Assembly: GCF_000400465.1 (NCBI RefSeq)
Contig: NW_008806299.1
Location: forward strand, 24,646 to 88,645
Length of the DNA stretch: 64,000 bases
From: Wallemia ichthyophaga EXF-994
Taxonomy: Eukaryota > Basidiomycota > Wallemiomycetes > Wallemiales > Wallemiaceae
Direction: 5' to 3'
This document shows positions 45,670 through 57,230 of the stretch, piece by piece. The position numbers and the translations under genes are program-made. Each line of letters opens with the position of its first letter. Positions within the stretch are counted from its first letter, which is position 1. Under the pieces are notes generated by a model. That model was not told where the DNA came from and did no database searches. It saw nothing but the letters and a program-made list of their open reading frames with translations.

Positions 45670-46159
45670 ATGTACAAACTCGCTACACTCTCAGCTCTTC
45701 TTTCAGCGATTGCGCTCGTCGCAGCTGGCGGTCCAGAAATCTGCACAGGTTCAGGCGGATGGTAGGTGTTCAACATGTTGAAGTAAGAGACAGTGCTAAC
45801 TTCCACGTAATTAGCACTGAGTATCAAAGTGAGTTGGCTAAAAAGTGACAATTTTTGCTGATGGGGCTTTACCCTTCCTAGTAACGAAGGATTGTTGCGC
45901 TGCAGTTGGTGAGCGAACCTTTGAATATATTAAGACATGATTTTAACTCTCACGCCAGATCAATCAGCAAGATTCGACGAGCTTTTGAAGCAATGTGTGC
46001 CGTGAGTCTGAATTTTTACTAGCAGCCATAAGATGTCTTATGGCTAATGAAAGATATGGCGTCAACTCTATCGACACGGGAGCAATGGTCAGCTGCTGCG
46101 AAAGCAGAGGCGCCGGTAGCAGTGCAGAAAGCTTTGGAGCTGACAACCCAACCTGTTAA
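45670..46159 (+). CDS. Small secreted 8-cysteine protein, copy 2
   Basis: Five exons (45670-45761, 45815-45828, 45882-45908, 45959-46001, 46054-46159) give 93 aa. Signal peptide MYKLATLSALLSAIALVAAG. The eight cysteines again come as C-C-CC-C-CC-C: EICTGSGGC, KDCCAAVDQ, LKQC, MVSCCESRGAGS and a final C. The second Cys codon is split by the first intron (TG|C). Compared with copy 1 it lacks the intron after the signal peptide but has two extra introns near the CC and C motifs. Intron positions therefore changed faster than the cysteine frame. Secretion is clear; function unknown. Confidence 0.8.
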
Positions 46160-46577
46160 GCGAGCTAGTCGCAATCATTAAAGAGATCGACGGAAAATCT
46201 CAAACGGAATCAATTGTATACTTCTCTCAACATGACTCAAATTTATCTTCATTCCAAAAAAAAAAATACTTACATTTGCGTATTCAAGTGAGTTTAAGAA
46301 ATTTCGGAGATGGAGGTAGGCTGTCATGTATATGTGCTCGTGTTTCGCAAATCGCGGTACATTTCGCAATTACCATGCTATAGAAATTTCATGATCTGTA
46401 TAATACATTTTTAATACGCTAAGGGAATTATGAGTCAAGAAACGCTTCCAGTAAATTCGGCACCCCCTTTGACTCCTCATGCTTTAGGAAGTATTGATGG
46501 ACGCATTGATTGACGCAGTCTTAAATATGTATCGTCTTAACACTTTATTCAGATTTCATCATTGAGGGGCCTATGAG
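46160..46577. other. Gap between secreted protein and ACP relic
   Basis: About 420 bases, AT-rich, with an A-run at 46256-46266. No recognised element. Confidence 0.35.
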
Positions 46578-47013
46578 CTACTTAGCTTCGGGAATTTCTG
46601 CAACGCATTTGATTACTTGGTCTACATATTGAATTTCTTTAGCTTTATCATCTGGAATTTCTCTGAAATAGGTGCATAAGAGGGTATGGGGGACTAAAAA
46701 CCACCAATCACATAGAATACTCATTTTCAATAGACATAAGTATTTCAGCCACATCTAAGCCATTCAAACCTAAATTGTCTTTAAAGGCAGAATCAGAACG
46801 TATCTATGAAGATAATGAGTATGCTACCATACAGGCTAAACATATGTCTCACCCTATCACCATTAACCTGATTGAATAACTTTAAAAGGAAACTTCTGCA
46901 TTGGATTTCGGCCTTTGAGAGGGCGCCACTAGCGTAAAGTCGGAATTGTTGGACTTGAAGACGCTCGCCGGCATTGCTATTTTGTTGATCAAGCCAAATT
47001 GTAATCTTAACAT
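46578..47013 (-). pseudogene. Mitochondrial acyl carrier protein relic without the prosthetic serine
   Basis: Three exon-like segments join in frame: RLYASGALSKAEIQCR.. up to 46868, IRSDSAFKDNLGLNGLDVAE (46803-46712) and EIPDDKAKEIQYVDQVIK.. (46662-46578), with introns of 64 and 49 nt. The order LSKxEIQ, LGLxxLD, IEIPDD is that of mitochondrial ACP, which carries 4'-phosphopantetheine on the Ser of DSL in fatty-acid and lipoate synthesis. Here DSL reads NGL, so the attachment Ser is gone. Upstream, the likely targeting-peptide start (ATG at 47013, MLRLQFGLINK) is in another frame. Lost active residue plus broken start point to a pseudogene that kept splice signals. Confidence 0.6.
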
Positions 47014-48320
47014 GATACTTGCTTTAGAGAACAAATAATCACACTTATCGTTTTACTTCAAGTTTAGAAGTATGTCGTTCATGTTTAAAACTCACTATTC
47101 ATTAGACATGAGAATGAGAAGACTGGTGAGGTTCAAATGAGTGAAAATAAACAATCAGCGGCCGCTGTCGCAATAACTCACAGACCAATCGTCCCTGGGA
47201 GGTTTGAGTCATTAGCTATTTTGAATGGCAAATTTGAAGCGTGATGTGAGACAATTGATATTAAGTTAATCAGTGTCGTATAGACGGATATTAAGCGAAA
47301 GTGACTAGAATGCAAGCGTGTTTAGTATAGGCATGTTTTTAGCCATCTATTTCCGTGTAAAATTCTCCTAATCCATCCGTATCTTCTTCATGGTTATCTT
47401 CTAAGATGTCTTCCCATTTTGGATGAGAGGGATTGAAGTCTTTGGCATAAAATATTCTTAATTATTTAGAAGCTTTGTCAGGATCTATATTGTTTTTGTA
47501 ATCCCCAATAACATGTTAAAGCCTTGCGTGCGTATAAGTAAACCTGTTCAACGCAACTATATCATATACATATTACTCAGTAGGTATGTTTTGCCCTTCA
47601 ATAATGGTAATAAATTACCTGATAGTCTTTCGTTGAACATCTCATTGATGTCAGGTGAGAACTGATTTTTGTCATGGTGAACTTTATATTTTGTGTCTTA
47701 GCTGCATTTTCAACACTAAAATCTCATGATTTGAGCTTATAATTGTCTTGCTCATATTAAACCTTTCTGATGCTTCCGTCCAACCCGACGTTTCTGCTCC
47801 TGATACAGCTTAAAATTACCAGATTTGACAGCTAAGGGAATTCATGGAGATTTTTCCTGGGGCTAAAGACGGATTGCGCGATGAGACTGCTGAGAACTGT
47901 CTGGCGGTGCATATCCTCAAAAGCTCTTTCGAAAGCTCTGTCATGTTTTCAGCTTTGAAACTGCTCCCTGCATTTCTAATTTGTTACTGACTAAATATCC
48001 TAATCATATGCTTCCATAGATGGTCGCAAAATTCATATTGACTAGCTAAGGAATGTCAAATATTAACTTCTCATCTTTGAGTCTTAAAGGAAGTTTGGAG
48101 TATTTAAATGCACCACTGTGTACAGGAAATTACACCAGAAATAAGTCAGATATTTTTGCTATCGTGATGGCCATATAATTTTCTCACTTAAGCTTACCCA
48201 CGCCTTCAAGACAAGGTGAATATAGCATCGTTAAACGCAAGAAAAAGCAATAAATTTAATATGAAAATCCAAATAGCATTCAATGTTGCAACATATATCC
48301 TATATAAAATCCTTCTGCAT
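47014..48320. other. Gene-poor stretch with coding relics
   Basis: About 1.3 kb. On the minus strand near 47350-47500 a coding-like piece can be read (YAKDFNPSHPKWEDILED, EFYTEIDG), and near 47580-47650 another (FSPDINEMFNERLSG). Both are flanked by stops and I recognise neither. A 35-codon plus-strand frame begins at 47139 (MSENKQSAAAV). It looks like the remains of one or more genes. Confidence 0.35.
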
Positions 48321-49621
48321 CTACTGCAACTCGACACCTGAATCCGATACTTCTTGGGTTTGTTTCAGTTCAGCCATACGGCTAGCTCTGCCCCTGCTGT
48401 CTTTGTAGAAGACAATATCTCCTTGGTCTTCGACAAAAACGCAATCGCGGTAGGTCTTGTATAGTGAGACAAAGAAATTCTCGTCCGAGTAGTTGTAATG
48501 AGGTCCGAGATAAGTTTTGAGTGCATCTGTCGCCTTCCAGGCATTATAGTGTGGTATTTTTGAGCAAACATGATGAGCAATATGGGTTTCGCAAATGCCA
48601 TGCAATATATAGGTACCGACTGGACCCATAAACACTCTGTCGATGGTGCAGAGAGCGCCTCTCTGGAAGTTCCACAGACCATCCCGGTAGCGAGGTACAC
48701 TCGGGTCAGTGTGCTGCAAGAATGTGACACTGACCAACCAGCAGTTTACCCAGAGATATGGTATGAGATAGTGGAACACGACCTCGCGGAATCCTCTCTG
48801 CTGTCCCCAAACAAAAAGCCCCAGTAGTACTCCTGCAATACCTACATCAGACAGCACAACCTGACCAAAGTGGCGCGTATCAAAGATTGCAGCATATGGG
48901 TTAAAGTGACTGGTCCACTTTGGATAGCGCTGGCCCGATACATTCATGAGGAGATATAGCGGCCATCCAACGAGCTGCTGAATGAGGAGATTGAGGAGTA
49001 CCACCAGCGGCGCGTCTTCGAGGACCTCTGAAAGTCTTAGCTGCTCCTCTTCCGGCACATCGACACCAGTGACGACGTTTTCGTCTGCATTTTCGTAGTC
49101 TAGCGTCAAAGCTCTAGTTTCAGAACGCGTCTGTGGAACGAAGACTTGATCTTTGTTCATGTGTCCAATACCAGCGTGGTGTTTTGCGTGGCTTATTTTC
49201 CAGCTATAGTAGGGGACGAGGAGGATGGAATGAAGAATAAATCCGACCATGTTGTTGATATATTTACGGTTGGAGTAGGCGTAATGGCCGCATTCATGTG
49301 CCAGCACCCACAATCCAGTAAACGACAGGCCCTGAGCGAACCAGAAAAAGGACCACAGCGCAGATGATACAACTGAGGAGGTGTAATATCCACCTGAAAG
49401 CTGAGTTAGGTATGGAATGTACACGCTTCCCTTGATTAGCAAGCCACTTAGTAAAACATTCTGTAAGACATATCGACTCGACTTAATTGCTGAACGCTGA
49501 AAACACTCCTTCCTGTGGCAAATAACGTTAGCATTCACCCGGGTAAAAGCTTAGAGACACACGGGATTGCCCCTATTAAGTCTTTGATTGTGATCTGTGG
49601 AAGGGTGAATTTTTCGACCAT
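48321..49621 (-). CDS. Delta-12 fatty-acid desaturase
   Basis: Membrane-bound di-iron desaturase of the ER that converts oleic to linoleic acid. Two exons (49621-49563, 49512-48321) joined by a 50-nt intron (GCTAACG branch) give 416 aa. The short first exon supplies the conserved start EKFTLPQITIKDLIGAIP, which continues into KECFQRSAIKSS. Three histidine boxes are present: HECGH, HAKHH and HIAHH. Hydrophobic pairs (SALWSFFWFAQGLSFTGLWV; LLVPYYSWK) lie between them as expected. A delta-15 or bifunctional activity cannot be ruled out. Start at 49621 has ACCATGG context. Confidence 0.94.
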
Positions 49622-49999
49622 GGTAAGTTAACGATAAGCTGTTCAACTTTACATGCTGCACGTTTGTCAATTGCCCAGACTCTCGTAACTGCCCGAATGA
49701 ACGCATAAGACCTCCACTTCACAGAGCATGAGCGGAATGCGAAAATGAGACTGTGCTCGATCTTAGTATCTGAAATTTCTTCAACTATACTGATAGTTGC
49801 TGCGACCTTAATAAAACCTAATTTAATTAAATGAAAGCTCCCCTTTCCCAATATTCGTGCCTCGTGATGTGAATTAGTGACCTTCATGAGTGGAGTGACA
49901 GCTGGGCACTTGGATGATTGATTGATTGAAATTTAATACATTTATGTCTAATTGATAGGTATTGAAAAGCGTTGATTGGGTTGTTAGGATTTGAAAAGA
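49622..49999. other. Upstream region of the desaturase
   Basis: About 380 bases; holds the desaturase promoter. A minus-strand open stretch here overlaps the desaturase's first exon in another frame and is not a gene. Confidence 0.35.
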
Positions 50000-51089
50000 T
50001 TATGCTTTCAGTCTAATCGTCATAAAGACTCTTACTCGGTGTATACTTAACAAAGAAGAGCTTCTTGAGACATGGCTTCGGTTTAATCCCAACATAGCTT
50101 TATCAATAACTGTGGTCAAAGATGGATGTGCATCGATGAAGGTATTCAGAGCTCTTATGTCAATGCCGTCGGAGATAGCCGATAAATTCAACAATTCTAG
50201 TCTTGGGAAAGCCCTCTCAAAGTGACCTTCGTTAAATGTCAAGATAAACTTCGGACTTTGTAATCCACAGATGTTCAGTGCTCTCAAATTTCTGCTCTAA
50301 GTCATGTTCCAGTTCAAGCAAGACAATGTTTAGTTTGAAAGACAGTTAAATTGTCAGAAGCACCTCTCCAATTCGATATTGCGCTAATTCGCCATATTGT
50401 GGTAGTTTCAATTTCCTGGTAATTGGCATTGATCAAGGTCCATATTGCAGTGATCAACATCGAGACTTTTCAATTGTCTCATCTCTTGTGGTATTGGCAA
50501 TGGCGGAAATGTTTTATGTTCTAAAGGTTGACGATGGACGTGGAGCGCTTTCAACTCGGGCATCAGATTGAGAATATCTGAAAGCGAAGCACCTTGAAAT
50601 TCACAGATTTTTATGAAGCAATTGAAAATTTATGGTAAGGTGCATTGACTGTCGACATTTTCGAATTACCCCAAGTAGGTTAGGTTTAATTAAGATACAA
50701 ATTGCGTAAGCTGCTACGTGGAGTTAAGAGAAATGAACAGGTCGAATTTCGACTCCTTTACTAATAAGATCGACAATGAAGACATTCTCTCACTTCAAAT
50801 TGGAAGGGATAGAAGTGGGGGAATGAATCAGTTAATCGCAATCTGAATCCGTTCAAATTCAAGTCTGCTGAGCAACTTTTTGCAGATATTGTTGTAAAAA
50901 ATATATATTGTAAGCTGTCAAAATAAGCTCGACTATCCCTGCATGCTGTCTGCAAGGGGCAGCTATCCAATTCTTGATTGTTAGAATGTCTTCTTCGTCT
51001 CGATTTCGAAGTTAGCTCTCCTGTAGAAGCTTGTTGTAACTATCGATAATGTCTGCAATTGTTGTTATGATATCTAGAGGGAGATTCGC
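50000..51089 (-). pseudogene. Decayed F-box/LRR-like gene, copy B
   Basis: Starts at 51089 with ANLPLDIITTIADIIDSYNK, stops, then continues as DILTIKNWIAAPCRQHAGI and fragments through 50760. A last clear piece at 50287-50000 reads FILTFNEGHFERAFPRLELL, SDGIDIRALNTFIDAHPSL. The same segments in the same order occur at 14670-15840 on the other strand. Several stops and frame changes break it. The name F-box is tentative and rests on the LPxDII start; both copies keep a stretch of ~25 residues (TIKNWxAAPxRQH) that is better conserved than the rest. Confidence 0.5.
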
Positions 51090-51292
51090 ACCGTTGGGCA
51101 GGAGTGTTGTTGGTGTTTGAGATGTTAGAGTACAAGGTCAAAGATTTCAAAAGTTATCGCAATTAGGGATTTTGTTGGTGCCTTATATTCCCAGTATTCT
51201 CAGCATTCCAACAGCTCTTCAACTTCCTTTAAATTTTGCTCATAACGTAATTAGTGTATCTCCATCGAACAATGCGCTCATTCATCAATAAA

Positions 51293-52303
51293 ATGTCTAC
51301 AAAATCTGTAATTAACTGGGCATCCAAAGACGGTGAATTCAGGTGAGAATAGATTATCATAACGTTGCTACATACTCACCTCACATAGACGACAAACGTC
51401 CGCTTTCAGAGACGCCATAAAGAGTGGCACACAATTCGAACCACAGAGCAACCGCTACCATCTAGTCGTCTCTTATGCCTGTCCGTGGGCACACAGGGCG
51501 CTCATTACCCGTGCTCTCAAAGGTCTACAGGCCTTTTTGCCTTACAGCGTTGTCCACCCGTTCCTTGGCGAGAAAGGCTGGTCGTTCGATAAAGACTTTC
51601 CTGGCTCAACTGGCTGTCTTATTGAAGGCGCTCAAGCAACTCAGTAGGTCACTCCAACTACTCTCACTATTTCTCACATTACGTCAGCTTACGTGATCTA
51701 TATTTCACAGCGAACAAAGATTACGACGCACGATTCACCGTGCCAATCATTTGGGATAAGCAGCAGAACACCATCGTATCCAACGAATCCTCAGAAATAA
51801 TTCGCTTCCTCAACGACTTGAACACCACCGGCGGCGACCTTTATCCAGATCATTTGAAAAGCGAGATTGACGAGCTCAATGAGTGGGTATACCATACCGT
51901 AAACAACGGCGTGTACAAGTCTGGCTTCGCTACGACGCAGCAAGCTTATGAGAACAATGTCAAGCCATTGTTCGCATCTCTTGATAGGCTGGAGGCTATT
52001 TTGTCAGATGGGAGAGACTTTTTGGTCGGTGGTCAGCTCACAGAGGCTGATATCAGGCTGTTCACTACGATTATACGCTTCGATCCAGTTTATGTGGGTC
52101 ATTTCAAATGCAACCTCGGCAGCATCAGACACAACTACCCACACATCAACACCTGGATGAAGAAGTTGTATTGGAAGAACGACGCCTTCAAGTCCACCAC
52201 TAACTTTGAACACATCAAATTCCACTACTACAACTCGCACCGCCAGATAAATGGTACTGGAGTTGTGCCACTTGGTCCAAACCCAAACATTGAGCCACTT
52301 TGA
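51293..52303 (+). CDS. ECM4: Glutathionyl-hydroquinone reductase (Ecm4-type GST)
   Basis: Omega/Xi-class glutathione transferase that reduces glutathionyl-hydroquinones. Three exons (51293-51342, 51389-51643, 51688-52303) give 306 aa. N-terminal thioredoxin fold: INWASKDGEFRRQTSAFRD, then VVSYACPWAHRALITRAL, whose CPWAHR holds the catalytic Cys. Next come YFTANKDYDARFTVPIIWDK and VSNESSEIIRF for glutathione binding. The helical domain ends with PYxxW-like YPHINTWMKKLYW and the family tail HYYNSHRQING..VPLGPNP. An in-frame ATG at 51272 would add seven residues. Normal length. Confidence 0.94.
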
Positions 52304-52508
52304 GTGAGTGTGCTTTATGCTTGACATTTGACGCTTTTGCATGACTGCAATTTGTTTAAATGTATGAATGTTGACTGGCTATAATAATTTATTAATATAC
52401 TTTATGTCTTTCTGTAAGTGCATCCCGCGTGGATTTGATGAGATCGAAACAGACAGTCTAATGACTTATTTGCAGGGAAGAGTGAATAAATCGAGTCAAT
52501 GTGCAAAA

Positions 52509-52589
52509 AGGTCTTGCCCGGATTCGAACCGGGGTTAATGGAAGTTTATGCGTCAAAATCCACGGTGATAACCGCTACACTACAAAACC
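52509..52589 (-). tRNA. tRNA-Gln (anticodon TTG) with a short intron
   Basis: Cloverleaf on the minus strand: acceptor GGTTTTG/CAAGACC, D-stem GTG/CAC, anticodon stem GTGGA/TCCAT and T-arm CCCGG-TTCGAAT-CCGGG. The anticodon TTG (52556-52554) reads CAA. An intron of about 9 nt (CGCATAAAC) follows position 37, the usual place. Five T's follow directly after the gene, a pol III terminator. Confidence 0.93.
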
Positions 52590-53554
52590 AGTTGAAAGCG
52601 TACTTCATTAACATAAATATAAATTTAAGTGTTAAAACTATAACATGTAATTGAATCAGGCGTGAACATTCTCAGCCAGCTTTCAAAATCATTAGGGGGC
52701 TTTTTGCGGCTGTTTAGAGCAAATATTATGAAAAAGGCTAGAACAGCACAAATTCGATACCTTAACAACATGTCTGAGTTTGTTTCACGTACAAGGCTCT
52801 GAGAATGTGTGTGAAAAATCTTCGCTTTCGCAAGATCCAAATCGAGGCTTCTAGCCTCTTGTTTTTTATAAAAAAGGAAGTGTTGAATAGTCGATGTTGT
52901 CAATATAACTACTATAAAAAATCACTGAATGAAGCTCAGGGTTCTAGAAACTACCGTAAAGGCGATGTGCAAGGAACGTTAAGTATGAAGGGTATATCCG
53001 AAATCAGGGGATGGGATTGAGGCTGGACTCCAACGCTGATGAGCCAAGAAACAAAAACCATTGCATAATTATCCTGGTATATTCTTAAAGCCTTTATTTG
53101 AACGTCCAATGACCGGTCCGTGCCCGCGGTTCCCAGTGTGCAATTGCTGTAGTTTGGCAAAGGTAGTAGAGGTGCTGGATTTAGCATTGCTGGATTTCGC
53201 TTATTTGTAGCCGGATTCAGCTGTATTGGAATTTCATTGGCTGCATAGCGGGCTGCATTGATTGTCCGAATAAATGCGTCAGTCGATAAAGCGATAGCAA
53301 TAGAGCAATGGTAATAGGGCTTTACCAGTTACTGAAAATTTAATGCTGTTGCATCCATTCAAGGTCCTTTACCCCTCATCGGATCTCCTTATCGTTATCT
53401 TCCACTATCACCATCACCTAGCACAATTGTAAATCCAATTCCGTTCAAGACACAGCTTCAATTCGATTTTGTTCATAATTGATACTTCTCAGACTCCCTT
53501 TACCGAAAAAAAGATATTCACAGAAGGAAAGAGATTAAAACCGCAAGTGAAATA
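52590..53554. other. Gap between tRNA-Gln and Zn2Cys6 gene 2
   Basis: About 965 bases. Open stretches on both strands are short, AT-biased and unrecognised. Near 53170-53260 the word GGATT/GCATTG recurs several times. No gene called. Confidence 0.35.
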
Positions 53555-55687
53555 ATGAATACAAACGTCAGCGCTTCCAAGAAGCCTAAGATTAATCGAG
53601 CTTGTGACTCGTGCAGAAAGAAGAAAGCGCGCTGCGATGCACCCCAAACCTTCCCAAACCAGTGCAGCAACTGCAAAGAAGGAGAATGCACTTTCAATAA
53701 TCCAGCACCTAAGAAAGGCGTACCGCAGCGCTACGTTAACGATTTAGAAGCAAAGGTGAGCCACGAAACATCATATTGACCCCTCTCACACCCACAGCTC
53801 GAGCGGTACGAGGCGACATTCGGCCCATTACCACCAAGCGCAATGAGTGATGGAAGTCCATCCAGCGAAGGTTCCCACAAACGTAAATTCGAGCGCAGTA
53901 ACCGCGACAATCGCGACACTGAATCACTGACGGAGAAAATGAGCGCTCTCTTCTTCAAACCTGACGATGAACCAGTAAAAGACAATGAAAAGGAACGGAC
54001 GAGATGTTTTGGAAAATCGTCGATGAAAGGTATCGTCAAGCGCATCACCCTCCATGCCGATTTCACAGCTTTAGATCTGAACACTGAGATGAGATCTAGA
54101 TTCTGGAATGAAGAATTCATCACGCAGACTATGCGGCACTCTCAAGCGCCCTACACGCATGATGATTTTGGTGACCAAAATCTCATGTATGAACTAATAA
54201 ACGCGTATTTCGATAAGGTGAACGTTACACTACCTCTTCTTAACCGTGAGCGATTTGTTCTCGACATACCAAAACACAAACTGGAGCGTAGTTTTGGTAG
54301 CTTATTGATTATGGTCTGCGCACTCGGTTCACAGCACATGTTGATGGGCGATAAGAGGGTTTTAATACCAGGTAGAGAAGATACTCAATTCCTGGCTGGA
54401 CATCAATTCTATTTGATAGCACGGGAAAAATTCATTGATCAAATAAGCACTGTAGCCTCGCTACAAGACGTCCAAGCAATGATTCTGATGCAGCTGTATG
54501 TGCAGAATGGGTTGTATCCCAAAAGTAGCTGGTTAATTTCAGGAAATGCCATGCTTTTGGCTCAAGATATTGGTCTCAATATCAAATGGAACGACTCAAA
54601 GGAAGACAGTTACCAACAGGAATCTCGAAACAGGGCGATGTGGGCGTTGTTTATCCTTGATACATCTAATTCAGCTGCACTCGGCCGCTTTCAGCTGATC
54701 AGCTACGACGACATCAATTTGGATTTACCCTCTGAAATCGAGACAGATTCTAAAAGTCGACTTAGTGTGCGCTACATGAACCAATCCATCAAACTCTACA
54801 AAATCGTCCAAGACATTTTGAAATCTATCTATTGGTTGAAAAGCAATGAGAAAGAAGGCTATAAAGTGTCTTACAATGATATTGCATCATTAAACTCCAG
54901 ATTGAACGGGTGGTACAATAAACTTCCATCGGAGCTGCGCGATGCGAAAAAATCTGATGACGAAGAGGTTTTCCAAATGAAGTGTTATTTGAAGATCGCG
55001 TATCACACATCACAGAGCTACATCTACAAATCCTTCCTTCCCGATCCCTCATCTGCGGAATTTAGCACTTTCCGCCTTACCAGTCTTTTTATTTGCTTGA
55101 ATGACTCTCGCACTATAATTTCAATTTTCGACGATATTCAGCGGGCAGGCACAAACTCTCGTGGATTGTGTCACAGTAATTGTTTTTTAGGCTGGTCGAC
55201 TTTCTCCGCCTGCTTGATTTTGGTATTATGCTTTTGCGAAAGCCGTAAAAATGGTGACCTCAATAAGAATGATTTGGAGTACATTCAGAAAGGCATTCAA
55301 GTGTTGAGGAAAATGGAGGCGCGTGATTTAATTATGGGAAGAGCGGTGGATATGATTCTACAGCTTGTGATTAAAGCGGAGGTTCCACTCGATCATCTAT
55401 TCCTGAAAAATCAATGGAACTTGTCAAACAATATCAACCCTGATCAGGCTCACGAATATCTATTTAAATCGCAACTCACCTTTCCTTACGTGGACAATCA
55501 TGTTCAAGAAAACCACGTTTCTGACGTCATGGACTTCAACTTCGATCAATTTGATGCAGGGCTGGGAGGCACTGAAGCCTTGAATGCGTTAATGCCATCT
55601 CTTGATTCGCGTGAGGACGACTGGAGCGCTTTGCTAAGTACTGTCTTTGACGGTAGCAGCTTTAACACTGTCAACAATGTCGCATAG
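53555..55687 (+). CDS. Zn2Cys6 transcription factor 2
   Basis: Gal4-type regulator. Two exons (53555-53755, 53798-55687; 42-nt intron) give 696 aa. Zinc cluster near residues 17-46: ACDSCRKKKARC, QCSNC and ECTF. Directly after it comes YVNDLEAKLERYEATFGPLPP, the usual linker and short coiled coil, restored only by splicing. A charged linker with Arg/Asp repeats follows. The middle homology region begins around ELINAYFDKVNVTLPLLNRE and includes WALFILDTSNSAALGRFQLI. The C-terminus is acidic (DVMDFNFDQFDAGLGG) and may activate transcription. This layout is common in fungal nutrient and xenobiotic regulators. The target is unknown. Confidence 0.92.
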
Positions 55688-56309
55688 ATTCCAATTCAGC
55701 GCTGCTACTTCTGCTCAATTTAAAACTTTTCTGTTATTGCTTACGTTTTATTGTACAACAATGTATCATGAATCACCGCTTTGTTCAAATAAATTGAGTG
55801 TCGTATGCTTCATTTATGCTCGTGACGTTTTGACGTTCTGGCACCTCAGCTTCTTCGTTTCCAGTTTGACTGCACCGATGACTTGAACAGCTTACTGTTC
55901 TGAATGGAGAGCGATCTGGGGTTGGAGATCGGATCTGTCCACCCGTCCTCGGGGCCAGGTGCTTCGATAGTGCGATCACAGCGCACGATCGACTATATTT
56001 CTATAGCTTCATATATTCTAATCAGCTCGCGACCCCAGGCTTCACTTGCCATCTAGCCTATACGTGTGAGTTTTCCTCAACTTGGATTGTAACACACCCA
56101 CGATCAAGAAGCTGGCTACGAAAAACTCCGATGAGATACTCTTAGATAATTAGTTTGGAAAATGTTTGCGCGTGATTATGGGCGACTTAGCCCCGAACCT
56201 TATTTGGGTATACAAAGGTATGGGCTGATGGGCTGATTCAGCAAAAAAAAAAAAAAAGTATTAGATATACAGAATTGATTTTGGGTCTCATGTATAGCAG
56301 CACTCCTCC
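55688..56309. other. Gap
   Basis: About 620 bases; contains the 3' end of the Zn2Cys6 gene and an A-run (15 A's) near 56243. No gene recognised. Confidence 0.35.
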
Positions 56310-56566
56310 CTAGCGTCTCACTGGCATAGCCTTGAAGATATTGCGAATAAAAGGGTCGTTCTTGGTGCTGGTCCAAAAGAGCGTTGAATCGTCAATTTCA
56401 AATTCCAGCCAGAGATTCTGACTATGTCTGATATTGCCGCCTGAATCATTAGTGGAACTACAGAGCGAGATGTTCGCTCACCGTACAACACAATGAGCTC
56501 CTTAATCCTGTTCACGTGTTCTTCATGAACCTGAGGTATGAAAGTTGCGACAAATGAGGATTGCAT
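56310..56566 (-). CDS. Small spliced hypothetical protein
   Basis: Two exons (56566-56482, 56440-56310) joined by a 41-nt intron (GTGAGC..GATTCAG, with CACTAATG as branch-like site) give 71 aa. Exon 1: MQSSFVATFIPQVHEEHVNR and IKELIVLY. Exon 2: NIRHSQNLWLEFEIDDSTLF and WTSTKNDPFIRNIFKAMPVRR. Both exons are coherent, charged-amphipathic and free of stops, and good splice signals join them in frame. Without splicing the frame would be different, so the small gene is probably real. No signal peptide. Not recognised. Confidence 0.45.
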
Positions 56567-57230
56567 GATTTACACAAAAAAGGAGAAATATAGTAACGGA
56601 AGGGCCATGCCGAAATTAATTGAGGTACCGGTCTATAACACGGCAAAAACTTGAATATTCTGGAGGGATTGTAATATTGACGACAACCATTTATTTCTAT
56701 TTGCTCAATCTTCATTGAGTCGACTACAGTTTGATATGCTTTCACCATTGAATATCTCTCTGGTCCTCTGTCCTCAAAGTCGATAACACAGCCTGAGATG
56801 GTTTTCAGCTACCTCGGGCACTATTATTGTGTCTTACAAAATCTGCGCTGCCGCAAATGCTCGCATAGATAAATTTATTCATGGCGGGTAGTCTTAGGCG
56901 TTATATCAATGTGGAGGCGCTCTTACTCTTGAATGCAATCATCTTTGGAGAACACCAGAGTTTCGATAAAGGATTAGTGTGCCAAAGCACTTCGCATGTG
57001 ATCACGGCGATGCAGGAACGCAAGACATGAAACACCGCCTCAAACCTTATTAACGACCTTTATCGCCGACCACGTCCAAGCAATTTACTGTGCGCGTTAA
57101 GTTGGGCTGATGATTGGTATATTGATATCGTTTTATCGCTTCTCGACGCGTAATTGTGCATATGCATGCATAGGGTGACTGTGACTGTGACGTAAGACTT
57201 TTATTGGGAACATTAGAGGGTATTTATATT
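56567..57230. other. Gap upstream of velvet gene A's 3' end
   Basis: About 660 bases with no recognised gene. Confidence 0.35.

Noticed and set aside
43686-46159. Hydrophobin annotation for the two Cys-rich secreted proteins
   Set aside because: Eight cysteines and secretion fit, but the cysteine order is C-C-CC-C-CC-C instead of C-CC-C-C-CC-C.
49576-49887. Separate minus-strand gene upstream of the desaturase
   Set aside because: It overlaps the desaturase's first exon in another frame; the exon encoding EKFTLPQITIKDL with a proper intron explains the sequence better.
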